NCBI GenBank assembly: GCA_018398585.1
Contig: JAGTTD010000014.1
Coordinates: 17,297,387 to 17,361,386 of the forward strand
DNA from: Simmondsia chinensis
Taxonomy: Eukaryota > Streptophyta > Magnoliopsida > Caryophyllales > Simmondsiaceae
Direction: 5' to 3'
Length of the DNA: 64,000 nt
Part shown: one piece after another, positions 1 through 12,126 of the stretch
Position numbering within the stretch: position 1 is the first letter of the stretch
Layout: each line of letters begins with the position of its first letter
The notes under the pieces: model-generated
Seen by the model: only the letters and a program-made list of their open reading frames with translations
Told to the model about the DNA's origin: nothing
Databases searched by the model: none
Translations under genes and position numbers: made by a program

Positions 1-1134
1 AGATATCGAATAAATGGTTTAAGTCTAAAGTTCAGTGGGATTTATTTAGTGGACTTAATTCCCATTAAATGGTAATTAAATTATATCATGAGATGGTTAA
101 TTTAACCCATTTGGAGTGAGATTTAAATTGCATCTAAGGTCCCTGCACAAGCCTCTGTATTTATTGTCATTGGAAAAATATTAACGAATTCATAAGATGA
201 ATTAATTTATTCATGAGATCGATAAATTTAATTGTGTCAAACATTATTCATGAAATGAATAATATTTAAAAATTATAAAATAAAATAATTTTTTGAAAAT
301 TAAAATTCATAAGATGAATTTCTACATATGGGAAACAAAACAAAAAAATCAAAAAAAGGAAAAATCACAATGCACAAGGCTTATCCGCATATACGTGGAT
401 CGACCAACCAGCGCACGATAGGGGAGGGTCCGCACCTTCGAGCATGGACCAATCACTGCGTGCCACATGGCACGCGATTACAGGCCAAAAATAGGAGTTT
501 TGAACAATAGTGAAACGCCGTGTTTCAAATTTGTTTTAGTATAAAACGTCGCGTTTTATGTTATTCCTGTGAGTCCCACATCGAAAAAATCAGATTTTTT
601 TTGCCCCGGTATACTGCTATAAATAGAGGTACCTATTATAAGAGTTTGGCATTGAATTTATAATTATAAAAAAAAGTTTCTGAAAGTATTGACTTTCGGA
701 GACCTAGTGGGAGAGAAAATTTTCTTTAGAAATTTTTCCATCCTCAAGTTTAATATTTTTTTGGAGCCTACCCTCTAAGCAATTCAAGGTCAATGCATAG
801 AAGACCGCTGGATCTCGACTTTCTCTGCTTCTTGGAGTACTTATTATTCTGGTTTTCTTAAATTGGAGCAATTTCGGGTATGTTCTTGTTTCCTTCTCTT
901 TTAGTTTTTGTTTTTCCATTTGTTTATAGTTTTTCTTATTGTTAACTATTTAAGTTTGTGTTATTGTTATGAATTAATTAGAGTAGAGACATATAAATTT
1001 AAATTAGAAATTTAAATCAATAGATTTAAAATTAAGAATTTTAAATCAACCTTAGGCTTCAAATTAAGAATTTTAAACCCTTCCGTTATGTTAACTAAAA
1101 TAAACTAGTAAGGATTTTTGAAATCCGTCCCAAC
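1..1134 (+). mobile_element. Partial LTR of copia family Z
   Basis: The start is cut by the window edge. Stretches such as the one ending in GTCCCTGCACAAGCCTCT near 150-170, followed by repeated ATTCAT(A/G)AGATGAAT motifs, match the complete family-Z LTRs at 47202-49280 and 59516-61353. The LTR appears to end at CCCAACA near 1134, just before a TGGTATTAGGGC sequence that resembles a degenerate initiator-Met primer binding site. No coding capacity is credible; short ORFs here are chance. Confidence 0.6.
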
Positions 1135-1361
1135 AATGGTATTAGGGCAAAGGGATCTATAGAGATAACCCTTTTTTCCGGGAACTCTCACATGTGAGGT
1201 GTCACGAAGCATGACTCTCCAACCGAGGGGTTAGGGAGCGAGAAGAGTCTCCTATGCTGAGTGCTCTGATAGGTGCACTTTGTTGTGACCATAGTTGGAG
1301 AACTGTGAACCCAACAATTGGCATCAAAGTTAGATTAATTAATAACTATATTAGTTATTCC
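1135..1361 (+). mobile_element. Untranslated leader remnant of family-Z copia
   Basis: This stretch follows the LTR and its primer-binding-like motif. A second CCCAACAATTGGCATC motif near 1312 suggests a rearranged or duplicated LTR/leader border. The sequence stops where minus-strand family-X gag begins. Confidence 0.4.
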
Positions 1362-1559
1362 CAACACGGTTATCTTTCACGAAATCCTTATTGGACCTCG
1401 ATGGGGCTCTATCATTAAGTAGAGTATGATGAGCCTTAATTTGGCCTCGGAAGAACTCCATCTTATCGGTCCAATCTTGTAGTTCTTCCCATCTAAGAGG
1501 TCAGTTTTAGACATATCAGGGATGATAAAACCCCCGTGAGTCATATTATGATTACTCAT
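1362..1559 (-). pseudogene. Copia gag N-terminal fragment (family X)
   Basis: The minus-strand frame opens at 1559 and reads MSNHNMTHGGF, then LLDGKNYKIG, which is the (L)DGxNYxxW region of copia Gag. A one-base shift after that recovers the expected continuation with HHTLLND and SNKDFVKDN. The same gag start, with the same spacing to the LTR, is at 32902 on the plus strand. Confidence 0.7.
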
Positions 1560-2457
1560 TGTATTAAATGACTTAGAGTGTTGGTTTAATAGGTGAACAA
1601 GCGACCAAAATATAACTCTTTTATTATAATATATTTGACTTCGAGATTACAAGAAAGATGAAAGAAATGACTTTTATGAAAGAATAGAACGGAAAAAATT
1701 GACTGAAGAAATTGTCATGCCGTAGCGAATCTACTGCCCAAAGTCGTTTATGCCCCCACAGAGGTACAATGGGATTAAAAGCACTCTAACTCCCAGGGTT
1801 AATACGGCACCCACCTCAGCAGTGTACTCTAGAGAAGTGGGTTGGAATATGCCCCAACTTGCTCAGTAATGAAGGAGAGAATATTGACAGAGAACAGCAA
1901 GCCGTGAAGGAGAAGGAGAAATATCTGTGAACTTTGTATGTGAATTCTGTGATAATCCTGCATTTTATAAGACCCTAAAGGGACATGTTTGTAGAGTAAA
2001 ATACTTGGAGTTGAAGTAAAAGATCATGGCAAAGAATCCACCTCAACTAAGCAAAGTGGCGGATATAGGAGTGCCTAAAATTCTGTCAGTTATGGAAAAA
2101 ATCAATTAAGGAAAGAGTGGAAAAAGACGTGGTCAAAACGTGTACTCATGCTCGAGTTTGTAGCCTCGAGATCCAGAGAATAGACGAAGCCTGGAGCGAA
2201 TAGCCTCGAGGTCCACTAGGGATGACATTTAGAGCTCAAATAACATCCTCAAGCACAATCCCAACAACAAGGAATCATCTCGACTTAGTTTGTGACAACT
2301 TAAACAAATACGAGGGTCGAAAAAATAAAAATCTCTAGGTTAGAAAAAGTCCATACCACAATGCGCCAACCGGCTAGGCGAGGCAGGGCAGGCGAGCACG
2401 AGCGTGTGTGGTTTACAAAACCCACTCTAGGCCCCACAATACTTTACCAATTACAAT

Positions 2458-2488
<31 letters not shown>

Positions 2489-2588
2489 AATATTTAAACT
2501 AGACTCTCCTTCTCTAGAATTTCAATGCAGGATCGAGACAAAACACAAGACTTTCAAAATTGAAGCTCACTAACCCCCAAATTCCAAC
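1362..2588 (-). mobile_element. Copia family X: 5' LTR plus gag start, truncated
   Basis: The LTR spans 1580-2588, with TGTTGG at its 5' end and CCAACA at its 3' end on the minus strand. It matches the other family-X LTRs at 29202-30254, 31908-32883 and 62170-63220. Gag follows within about 20 nt. A run of 27 G lies at 2462-2488. The element is truncated inside gag near 1362 and appears to have inserted into the 3' part of copia Y. Confidence 0.75.
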
Positions 2589-3049
2589 ATTTGCTACTTA
2601 TGGAAAAAACATGAAGGTGTCTTTCGACTTTAACCTCTAGCTACTATAAATCTTTCTCTAACAAAGCACTAGAAGGCCACAACTTAATCATGTACTCCTC
2701 ATACTAGAACCAGAATGATTACACAGTATCTAGGTCCATCCTCTATGAGAGTCTTAAAATGCTTTAGCACCAATATGGTCATGTGCTCATCTCAGCTTCA
2801 TAGATATTTATAAGAGTCAACCCTTACAACTCTTGCTAGAAGCGGCATCACTGCTATATCATATAGGTGGAATTCCATTAAAAGTCCTTGCCACTTAAGA
2901 CATAAACCATCTTTAATTCCATTAAGAGCAACACTCATCCTCTATAAAGTAGCATCGTATCAACAAATCTTTCTTCTTGGTGCTTCTTTCAGATGCAATA
3001 ACTCGTTATTACCCTTTAAAGCTTTGAACTAGTCGTTGCTAGAATAAGA

Positions 3050-4640
3050 TACGGGCACCATTATTGGTGACTATATAAAAATGATTTAAAGCCCATCTCT
3101 ACTACATCCCTATACAAACTCTTGACTGATGAACTGTCTAACATGCTCATGTCTTAAGCTAATAAGGCTAGTCTTGCCGTTCTAAACCTTATTATAAGCT
3201 CTAGACACGGTAGCTTCACTATCACAATACTAAAAGATTGGTGGCATTGGTTGTGGCCACAACTTTATCTCTATGAACAAAATCCATGGGCACTTTGCTT
3301 CCTTGCCCACGGTTGCTAAGGCTACAAACTTAGCTTTTATTGTTGAACGAAAGATACAAGTTTGTTTCTAAGATAAAGACTTATAGCACCCTCACCAAGG
3401 GTGAAAAACCAACCGAAAGTGGATTAATTTGCGTCATTGTAAGGTTCCAGTACTGCTAGATAATCTCCATAAAAGATTCCTAATTCACTTGTCTTCTTTA
3501 AGTATTTAAGAACTCTTAACAATTTCTTTCTAATGAGGAATCCTAGGATTACTTACGAACCTTCACAATTCGCACACAACAAATGTAATCCAATGGCACT
3601 GGCATATTTAAGTTGTGCAACTACTCTACTAGAATTTTCTACATGTTTGACACTGGAGTCATAGGCGGTATCAGCTTCTTTTATTCAAAGATGCTTAAAC
3701 TTCTCTAAAATGTTAGCAACACTAGTTAAGAGCGTAACCCCACTCTGTTGCTTCACTTTTATACTTAAGATAGTATCCACTTCATTCATATCTTCTATCT
3801 TAAATTGTGAAGATGGATACTTCTTGGTTTCCTCAATACCTTTCATGTTAGTGCCAAACATTAATAGGTCATCCAAAAAGAAATAAAGATAACCCCATAG
3901 CCTTCAATAAACTTAGAATAGATGCACTAATCAGCATTGTTCTAGGTGAAACCATATTTGAAAGAATTAAGGTATCAAACTTTTCATGCCACTAGTTAGG
4001 CGATTGTTTCAACCCATATAACAACCTTACTAATTTGCACACTTTCTTCTCATTACCATGTTACACAACGCCTTTTATTGCTCTATATAATCTTCTTCAT
4101 CAAGATCACCATTTAGGACGACAATGTTAACATCCATTTGGTTTATATATAAATTGCACATTGAAGCCAGTGCCCGTAGATGTTAATCTTGCAACAGGAG
4201 CATATGTATCAAAATAATCAATATCTTTCTTTTGAGTAAACCTTTTTCCACTACCTTAACTTTAAAGGTTTTTAATGGACCATCTGCATTATATTTTTCT
4301 CCGAAACACCCACCTCCATCCCATTGGCGTTAATCCTAGAGGTAATATTGAGTCCATTCATCATTTATAACCTCTTTCCGAAAAGATACATCACTAGAAG
4401 TCACAGATTCATTATATGACTTTTAGATCGTGCTCTACATGTAAAACAATTGGTATCTTTTTTATTACACAAGCTCTATCTCCTTCAACTAAGAACAATA
4501 TGACTTGAAAAGAAACAAAATTAGTTCTTAAGTTCTTGTCTTTCCATGGTCTTTAACTTCTTCTAAGCTCTAATGAAACATTTTCTACACTTCTTTTATT
4601 TGCATTCGCATTAGAACTTTCAAGAACGTCCTCTTGTAGA
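3050..4640 (-). pseudogene. Copia RT-RNase H remnant (element Y)
   Basis: On the minus strand 4600-4200 shows the start of the RT domain (KYNADGPLKTFKVKV, equivalent to the TFKARLVAKG region). The frame at 3876-3685 reads MDDLLMFGTNM and then SSQFKIEDMNEVDTILSIKV, the copia region just after the catalytic YVDD. RNase H follows at about 3420-3090 with GWFFTLGEGAIS and, in a shifted frame, FVALATVGKEAK and YCDSEATVSRAYNK. Many stops and frameshifts make it non-functional. Confidence 0.75.
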
Positions 4641-4699
4641 GGAGTTGCTTGCAGGCTCTCAGTATTTGGAGCTCAAAACTCTTATTATAATAAAATTTA

Positions 4700-5245
4700 G
4701 AGAATTTATGACTTAAATACCTTGAGGTTTGGACATTTATTACCTAAGTACCCTAACATTTGAATATACACAATGAGATACCCTGAGATTTAAAGATATT
4801 ATGGTTTAGATACCCTGAAGTTTAAAATTTTATCAATAGTGTACCATCTACTAAAATCTCATGGGTTTTTATTAGAAAGTGGTGATGTAAAAAATAATTA
4901 CAGTAATATATATTTGTCCTCTTTCATAATGCTAAGATTTTTGTTGTAAAATGTTAACAAACACGTTATTTCGTTAATATGTAGATATCTTGTATTATAA
5001 TTTACTGAATTTTCGTAATTCACCAATTTTTTGCTGAAAATATTGATATAGCACATATAATTGTCATAATCATGTATCGCATCAATATTTTGGCTGGAGT
5101 TTAACAAACATGCACTAGGTTCTTACATAAGGTACTTAAGTGATAAAGGTTTTAAATCTCAGGGTACCTCATAGTGTACAGTGACATGTCAGGATATCTA
5201 AGTAATAAATATACAAAGCTCCAGGAACTTAAATGATACTTTCCC
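4700..5245. mobile_element. MULE-type MITE with long inverted repeats and 9-bp TSD
   Basis: The ends form inverted repeats: the left end begins GAGAATTTATGACTTAA and the reverse complement of the right end begins GGGAAAGTATCATTTAA, and the pairing continues far inward. It is flanked by TAAAATTTA at 4691-4699 and 5246-5254, a 9-bp duplication typical of Mutator-like elements. It has no coding capacity; the ORF at 4898-5107 is chance. It interrupts copia Y. Confidence 0.7.
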
Positions 5246-5312
5246 TAAAATTTATCTTTAATATATTTGGCATCCCTAGTCTCAACAATAACATTTGAGT
5301 GAAGGTTAAGAA

Positions 5313-7203
5313 TGTTTGGAACATATTTGAAAAATATTTCCCAAATTGACTACAGCAGGCATAGCAAAAACCGAATTTAAAATTCTTAATTTCAAATCTA
5401 AAGTCCTGACCTAATTAAACTATTTAATTAGATCTAAATCTTACTCTAATATGTTCATAATATGACAAATGAAAAAAAATCGAATAAAATATATAAAAAC
5501 ATGGTATGTAGAATAAACGAAAGGAAGGAAAAATAAATTAAATATCAAATACTTAATTTAGAAATACTTGAAGTGCAAATCCCAGCTCCTACTTGAAGAT
5601 CTAAAATTAGAAAAAGATTTATTGACACCTCAATGTCTTCTTCGCAGCAACCTCTTTTAACATTGGAGTGTGGGCTCCCAAAATATTTAATTTAGGTTTT
5701 TCCTTTAATCTTTCCAAAAAAATAATTTTTTTTCCAAAAAATTATGCTAAACAATAATTTTAGGATTTTCGTCATAAAAGAAAATCAGGTTCCAAAACCT
5801 AAAACTTAATCTTAAAAACTCATGGCCAAAGCAAGGCTTAAATACAAGTCAAAAAGGGTGCTAACGTCATCCTGACGTTAGCCTCTTTCTCAGCGTCATA
5901 CATACATTAAAACACCTGGTTGCTGACATCAATGATCTCTATTTTCTTTTTCTTTTTTTAAATTCTAGCCACCTAAAATTGTATTCCCCCGCTTCGTTTT
6001 CTCCCCTTTTTTGTTATTCAACATGATACTTATTGTATTATCTATTCATCTCTTATGATGCTTGAGGCTTGCAAAGAGACCTCAGGACAATCTAGCTCTA
6101 GCTCCAAATGGGTCAAATCCGATTATCATCTAATAATAACAATTGATTACCATTTAGTAAAACTTAATTCTACTAAATAAGTTTTACCACACTCTAGAGT
6201 TAAATATTGACCCAAGAATTTTTCAAATAACTTTTATTATGACAAATAACTCCTCTATTAGTTATTCATGAGAAAAAGTAACTTTAACTACTATCATTAC
6301 TCTTCTCACATGTTTCGCCATAGTTCCCAACTCGCCCTTCTCAAACAATTCAATAATACAGAAATAATTTCCGTATTAATTTTAAATGTCAAACATATGG
6401 AATACTCTGGCCAAAGATTCTAGAATATGTTCGTCTATTTGCGAATCAACTAATGGGGCATCTTTATCTCGTTAAAGACTATAGATTCCACGTAAAACAA
6501 CTGTTTCCACCACACTTCATGTCTTACCCAACGTACATAAGATTCAAGTCAATGTAGTTTGACTAATTCTTTTGGCATATTAAAGCAACGAACAATCCAT
6601 GCACGAGTTCATATTATTTCTTGAATTTAGAGTTACCATCTTACAAAATTAATTATTTCTGATAGCAATTAAGAAACAACTAATACATATGGTCCTGCTT
6701 ACTGTTCCAATCTTATTGACAACACTAACATGATACGCTTGGATTCCTATCCACATAGTCAAGACAATTCATCAAAAATATCATATTATCGTCTTATTAG
6801 ACAAGTTGTCAAAACTTATCACCGACTACGAACATAGGCAACATATCATTAGTTTGATCTAAGTCTATCGGTGGTTCAATCTCATTGACTACTTAAACCA
6901 AACCTGACGTGTTATCTTGGACTATGTCCATCTCATGGACCGTTTTAGAAAACAATCACACCCATGTTTAACTCATAAAACATAATCAGACAATAAATAA
7001 ATAAATAAAATTTATTTGTTTAATATTTAAACCAAACCTGACGTGTTATCTTGGACTATGTCCATCTCATTGACCATTTTAGAAAACAATCACACACATG
7101 TTTGACTCATAAAACATAATCAAACAATAAATAAATAAAATAATTTTATTTGTTTAATATTTAAAACTAACTTATTGGATTTTACAAGACACCAATTCCA
7201 ACA
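5313..7203 (-). mobile_element. Solo LTR of copia family Z (minus)
   Basis: The stretch runs from TGTTTGGAAC at 5313 to CCAACA at 7203 and is flanked on both sides by AAGAA (5308-5312 and 7204-7208). On the minus strand it matches the family-Z LTR, including the paired motifs AAACTTATTTAGTAGAATT and ACTAAATAGTAATTAA. No internal region remains, so it is a recombination-derived solo LTR. It holds a 134-bp tandem duplication. Confidence 0.8.
6893..7160. repeat. 134-bp tandem duplication inside the solo LTR
   Basis: The two copies start at 6893 and 7027 with TTAAACCAAACCTGACG and differ by a few substitutions and an AAAT-run length change. It is not seen at the matching place in the other family-Z LTRs, so it arose locally. 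Confidence 0.8.
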
Positions 7204-7249
7204 AAGAAGTCTATATGAGCATATCCTACAAACACACTTTTTGTAGCTA

Positions 7250-7496
7250 GGAACATAAAGGATCATACCCAGTGCCTCAAGGACTCCCGCCTACTCAGGG
7301 TCTTTGGGGGGGGGGGGGGGGGGATGTACGTAGCCTTCCCCCTTCAGGGTGTTAACCTGAAGAGAGGTTGTTTCTAAGTGCCCCCAACCTGAGGGTGAGG
7401 CCTTCCCAGGAGTTCGCCTATCATGGTATTACTCTCGTCCAAGCACGCTTAACTTCGGAGTTCTAATGGGATCCGGTGATGGCATTTTGGTGCCCT
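7250..7496 (-). mobile_element. SINE with 5S rRNA-derived head and RTE-derived tail
   Basis: A 13-bp duplication CTTTTTGTAGCTA (7237-7249 and 7497-7509) encloses 247 bp. Read on the minus strand, the first part is 5S rRNA: CACCGGATCCCATTAGAACT, then the 5S box A AGTTAAGCGTGCTTGG, the intermediate element GAGAGTAATAC and a degenerate box C ending CTCCTGGGAAG. From CTCAGGTTGGGGG onward it matches the 3' end of the RTE LINEs at 30770 and 18295. An 18-G run (7306-7323) expands the short G tract of the RTE tail. The promoter-bearing head and LINE tail inside one TSD fit a SINE rather than two insertions. Cassandra-type LTR elements also carry 5S, but no LTR is seen here. Confidence 0.8.
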
Positions 7497-7509
7497 CTTT
7501 TTGTAGCTA

Positions 7510-8570
7510 TAGGACCTAATTTTATCCTCTTAGATCAGGAACTTTATAAAAGCCTAAAACACCCCCCACCTCTAAGATAATCCAACTTAGGTTTTCTTCC
7601 TTTCCATATTTCATAAGGCAATGTTTTCTTTTGTCTAGAAAATTTAAGTTATGAATATGACAAGCAATAGGTAGAGCTTCTCCTCACAAATTTAATGGCA
7701 ATTTGGCATAGATCCATTAAGTTAACCATATCCACTAAGGCACGAGCCATTCTGTTAAGGAGTATAAGGAGCGGAATTGTGATATATTATACCAAGTTCT
7801 TCGCATAATGGATCAAAATCAATGGGAAAATACTTTCCTCCCTATCACTGCGAAGAATTTTAATCTTTCTTTCCTTTTGATTCTTTACTTTGGCCTTGTA
7901 ACGTTTAAACATACTCAATGACTCATTCTCATAAGATGTGCATAAGTATATCTCAAGTAATCATCTATAAATATTATAAAGTAATGCTATATGCCGATGA
8001 GCACACCATTAAATTCATATATATCTGAATGCACTAAGTCCAGAATTGTTGTATTTTTTTTTCCACTATAAGAGGAGTTCATGTTGTCTTTAACTGAAAT
8101 ATAACCATGCTTGTGCATATATTCTAATGACCTAAAGTTTAAGTGTGCTAACCTAGCATATGCCATAGTTAAAGAAGAATCAACAAAGTAAGCAGAAATA
8201 ACATCCATTTCATTGATACCGTCAACATTAAGTATGAACATACCATCACATGAATAACCCTTCCCCACAAAGAGATCATTCTTAGATAACACAACCTTGT
8301 CAAACTTAAGTACGACTTTAATACCATTCGTACACATAAAACTAGCGGGCACTAAATTCTTCCTAATTTCAGGAACATAGAGAAAATTCACTAAAGTGAG
8401 TTTCTTTCCAAAAGTAAACTTTAACTCTACAGTGCCTTATCCAAGAACCTTTGTTGGATTGTGGTTTCCCATAAACACTTCACCATCTGCCACTTCTTCA
8501 TAAGTGTGGAGCTGCTCCTTGTTATTACACACATGAATTGTTGCTCTAGAATCTAATCACCAAGAAACGA
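7510..8570 (-). pseudogene. Copia protease / pre-integrase / integrase remnant (element Y)
   Basis: The minus-strand frame 8391-7987 reads NFLYVPEIRKNLVPAS, then LAHLNFRSLEYM, the GAG-pre-integrase region, followed by LVHSDIYEF, the start of the integrase core. Just upstream (about 8560-8440) is a protease remnant whose catalytic site reads LDSRATIHVCNN, with Gly replaced by Arg. More integrase sequence lies at 7510-7980 with stops. The SINE at 7250-7496 and the solo LTR at 5313-7203 separate it from RT. Confidence 0.7.
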
Positions 8571-9279
8571 ACTTGGCAGTCGCCATGACAACCCAGTAAC
8601 CATGCCCATTTATGGCCTATCCATGCCAAAAAGCATGACAACAAGGTCTTTGCACCCTCTTGGACGATATTGGCTGTGGTAGAAGAGGAAGTTTGGTTCT
8701 TTGCGTTAGGACCACCCACAAAATACTAAACCACAAATCAAAAATATCAAACACAAATTGAAAGGGATTGGGGAAAATATTAAACACCGAAATTTAGTAG
8801 TTCAACCGAAGCTTACATCCATGAAGAGGAGGCCATAATATTCACTATTATAACGGAGGATTATGATATTTTTCACTCTTGCTCATTTGCTCACTTGCTC
8901 GCACTCTGCCCCAACCAAGGATGCTTATAAGTAGGCATCTTACAATCATGACTATTGGAAGCTCAAAACTCATGCCATAAACACAAGCCCTAATAAATTC
9001 GGCAATTTAATATAATGGTTAGTGGAAGACAAATAGTCTCCACACTTAACAATCTTCCACTTTAAGACTGCACAACAATCCCCCATGCTTCCTCTCCCAC
9101 TCAATCATCATACGTGAACTCTACCATAAGCCCACCCCGGCTTCAATATATCAAGCGATACACCCTTCTTTAGCAGAACTGTTAGATTCATGTTCCCACT
9201 AATCTTCTTATACAGGGAATTCATTCTATCCCATTGCTAGCTCCCACTTGACACTTGTACTCAATCTCTCATCAAAACA

Positions 9280-10515
9280 ACCCTTCTGGTCAATCCATTT
9301 ACCTAATCGGCTTTCTGGACTGATATGAAACTTCGAGAAGTTGCTTCCAACTGACACGCTTTAACCTACCCAAAGCTGAGTTTCCTGCAATAAACTCACT
9401 ATCAATTGACTTTGACATTGAAAATAGTGCACCCGACTTCAGACCACGAGCTATCACTTGCCCCCTTTGAGCCAATCCACTTTCCACTCAAGAACCTGAC
9501 AAAATACCCACTGATATCAAATTTTTCTTCAACTTGGGCACATATCTCACACCATGTAAAGTTCATGCCGATCCATGTGGTAATGAAATCCTAACGACAA
9601 CCATACCGTCAACTTCCAACGTTTGTCCACTCTCCAAATGTACTCTGCCATAATCCATAGACACAAAATTCTAAATCAAGCCCCTACACGATGTTGCGTG
9701 AAAAGAAGCTCATAAATTTAAAATCCAGTCATCCACTAGTGAATGTACGGTAAAAGCCAGTGCCTCATGTATCTCCTCAATCACGACATTGGTTGCATCA
9801 TGGTCCGACTTTTACAAAACTCTACATTCCCTTTTAATAGGTCCCCATCTCTAGTAGTGTCAACACAGGCCCCTTTCGTCTATCCTACTTCTACTTCTGC
9901 CTCTATGTGATTTTTGCAAACCCCTACCCCTTTTTTCCACACTTAATGTGAGATTCTCGCCGGAATCACGTCGTCGCACCTCCTCAGCCAAAACTAAATC
10001 ATGTACGCCATCATATTTTAATTTCTCTTTCCCGGCAGAATTTCTGATCGCCATCCTCATGGCTTCCCAACTGTTAGACAAAGACATTAACACCACCGGC
10101 GCTCAGATCACATCATCAAATTTAAAGTTCCACCGACAACAACTGATTTATAAGCATTCAAGTGTTGGACAACTGAACCACCTTCCGCCATCTTCAAATT
10201 GAACAAGTTCCTTCTGCCATCTTCAAATTGAACAAGTACTTCATCAGATGCACCTTGCCATCAACCTGCCTTTGTCTTATTTTTGACAACATTATCTGCC
10301 AAGATTTGAGACCAGGTAAGTTTAATGACACCCAAAACTTGTTGGTCCAACAAGTTTTACTCCTCGCCCTCCATAGAGTTGACTTCTACCCTAACAAGGG
10401 CAACTGCAACTTTTTCGCATATAAAAATTCCTCAATTTACATTCGCCAATAACCAAAATCCGTCCCGTCAAATTTCTCAATGCTAAAAATTTTTATCTTG
10501 TCAGTTGCCATTGAT
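9280..10515 (-). pseudogene. Copia gag and protease remnant in the small LTR element
   Basis: Gag starts on the minus strand near 10510 with KIFSIEKFDGTDFGYWRM, the classic copia Gag opening, and passes through LMKYLFNLKMAEG to SNSWEAMRMAIRNSAGKEK at 10090-9860. A roughly 29-nt tandem duplication near 10200-10250, with stops and shifts, breaks it. Degraded protease/pre-integrase sequence continues to about 9280. No RT follows. Confidence 0.65.
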
Positions 10516-10617
10516 GATTACCCCAAATTTTAATCACCTCAAACACTAGCTTTTTTTTTCTTCTTTTTTTTTTTTTTTAAGGCCTGATCTAGTTAACTTT
10601 GTTTTTACCCCTTAACC

Positions 10618-11035
10618 CCCTGTTTGGCAACGGGGTAAAGGGAGGTAAGAGTAAAGGGCGGTAAATTTCTACCCCTGTTTGGCAAAGTTGTTCAAGATTA
10701 CCCCCTTTTACGCCCTCCCCCCCCCCCCCCCCCCCCCCCCAATTTCTTTAACCTCCAAATTGGGGGGTAAAGAGGGGTAAGGGTAATTTTTAAAAAAATT
10801 TGATATTTTTATCCTTATTTTAACTATAACTCTCTTTACCCTTACCCCTTTACCCAATTGCCAAACAAGGGTAACTCATTTACTCCTTTTTACCCTTACA
10901 CCTTTTAATTTGACATATCCAAATAAGGGTAGAATATTACCTTACCTTTCCCCTCCTTTACCCCTCATTTACTCCTCTTTACCCTTACCCTCATTTACTC
11001 CTCTTTACCCTTTTTTATCCTGTTGCCAAACAAAG
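10618..11035. mobile_element. MITE with TTTGGCAAC terminal inverted repeats
   Basis: The left end CCCTGTTTGGCAAC and the reverse complement of the right end CTTTGTTTGGCAAC are inverted repeats. The interior is rich in GGGTAAAG/CTTTACCC words on both strands and holds a 24-C run (10717-10740). No coding capacity and no clean target duplication were seen. hAT or PIF-like origin is possible but not shown. Confidence 0.6.
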
Positions 11036-11049
11036 CATAAAGAACCCCA

Positions 11050-11780
11050 AAAAAAATCCTAACCCCCAAATAAGTATAGTTGTGCCTCTTCGCCTCCGCT
11101 CTCATCTCTTTCTCTTCCGTGGCCCTTCGACTTCTCTTGCTGTGCAACTCTCTATGGCACAACCCGACATCGCAGGAGCACCACCACTGACCGTCGTCTC
11201 TTGCCCAAACCTTCACTGTCGGTTCGAACGTGGCCCCCAACAAACTCTTCAGGCCGCAGTGCCCCACTACAGACCATGAATGTCCGCTGGAGCAGCCATT
11301 GAAAGCTTTGAAGCCTTACCGGTCGTTAATCTCGTGACCACCATCTGGCCTTCGAAGTTATGACCGCAACAGACAGAGCTATGATGCCAATTCAAATATC
11401 ACCAGATTCACTTCGCTCAAGTTGTTTTGTAAGTTACCACTGAGTTTCACTTCACTTAGTCGCACTTCGCACTGCGACACCGTTCACCGATTTGCTTGGG
11501 AACCACCTGATCTGTAACCCAGGTAACCCAGTCTAGTCTTTTGTCACCTCCATTAACCACCACACGTCGATCCAGAACTACCACGCACCGCCGTGTTCTT
11601 CTACAGCCGCATCACGCGCCACCTATTCACTGCTGCTTTGTTTTCCCAAGCACATCCTAGCCACAGGCCACCCTCAACCTCGACGTGTACTTCGCCAAAA
11701 TTGAAAACACCAACCACCGATCCTACCCTCCCACTCTCACAGCTATTTCCCCGATTTAGGTTCTACATGGGGCTCTAATA
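11050..11780. other. GC-rich leader region of the small LTR element, no gene recognised
   Basis: It lies between the 5' LTR (right side) and the MITE. It is markedly richer in G+C than its surroundings and has open frames on both strands (for example 11267-10995 minus and 11593-11778 plus), none with a recognisable domain. It could be a captured host fragment or simply an old leader. Confidence 0.4.
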
Positions 11781-12126
11781 CTGATGTTAGGACCACCCAC
11801 CAAATATCGAACCACAAACAGAAAATAGCTAACACAAATTAATAGGGATTGGGGAAAATATTGAACTCTGTAATTTATATGGTTCAACCGAAACCTACAT
11901 TTACAGAGGGGAAGCAACAATATTCACTATTATAACCGAAGATTACAATATTTTTCACTCTTACTCACTTGCTCACACTCTACACTAGCCAAGGATGCCT
12001 ATAAATAGGCATCTTACAATCATGACCGCTAGAAGCTCAAGAGTTATGTCATAAACTGAAGCCCTAATAAATCCGACCATTGAATATAACGATTATCGGA
12101 AGATGAACAATACACTTAACACTTTG

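Larger units (their letters stand above)
8704..12121 (-). mobile_element. Small copia-like LTR element, internally deleted, inside element Y
   Basis: Two similar LTRs bound the element: 8704-9051 (348 bp) and 11785-12121 (337 bp), with CTTTG target duplications at 8699-8703 and 12122-12126. On the minus strand the 5' LTR is followed by AGTATTAGAGCC, a primer-binding site like that of initiator Met, and the 3' LTR is preceded by the purine tract AAAGTGGAAGA. It keeps gag and protease remnants but shows no integrase core or RT, so it moved with help from another element or lost them. A MITE lies at 10618-11035, and a GC-rich leader of unknown origin lies at 11050-11780. Confidence 0.75.

Noticed and set aside
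7250..7496. A Cassandra-type TRIM element carrying 5S sequence
   Set aside because: There are no paired LTRs, primer site or polypurine tract; the 13-bp duplication and RTE tail fit a SINE better.
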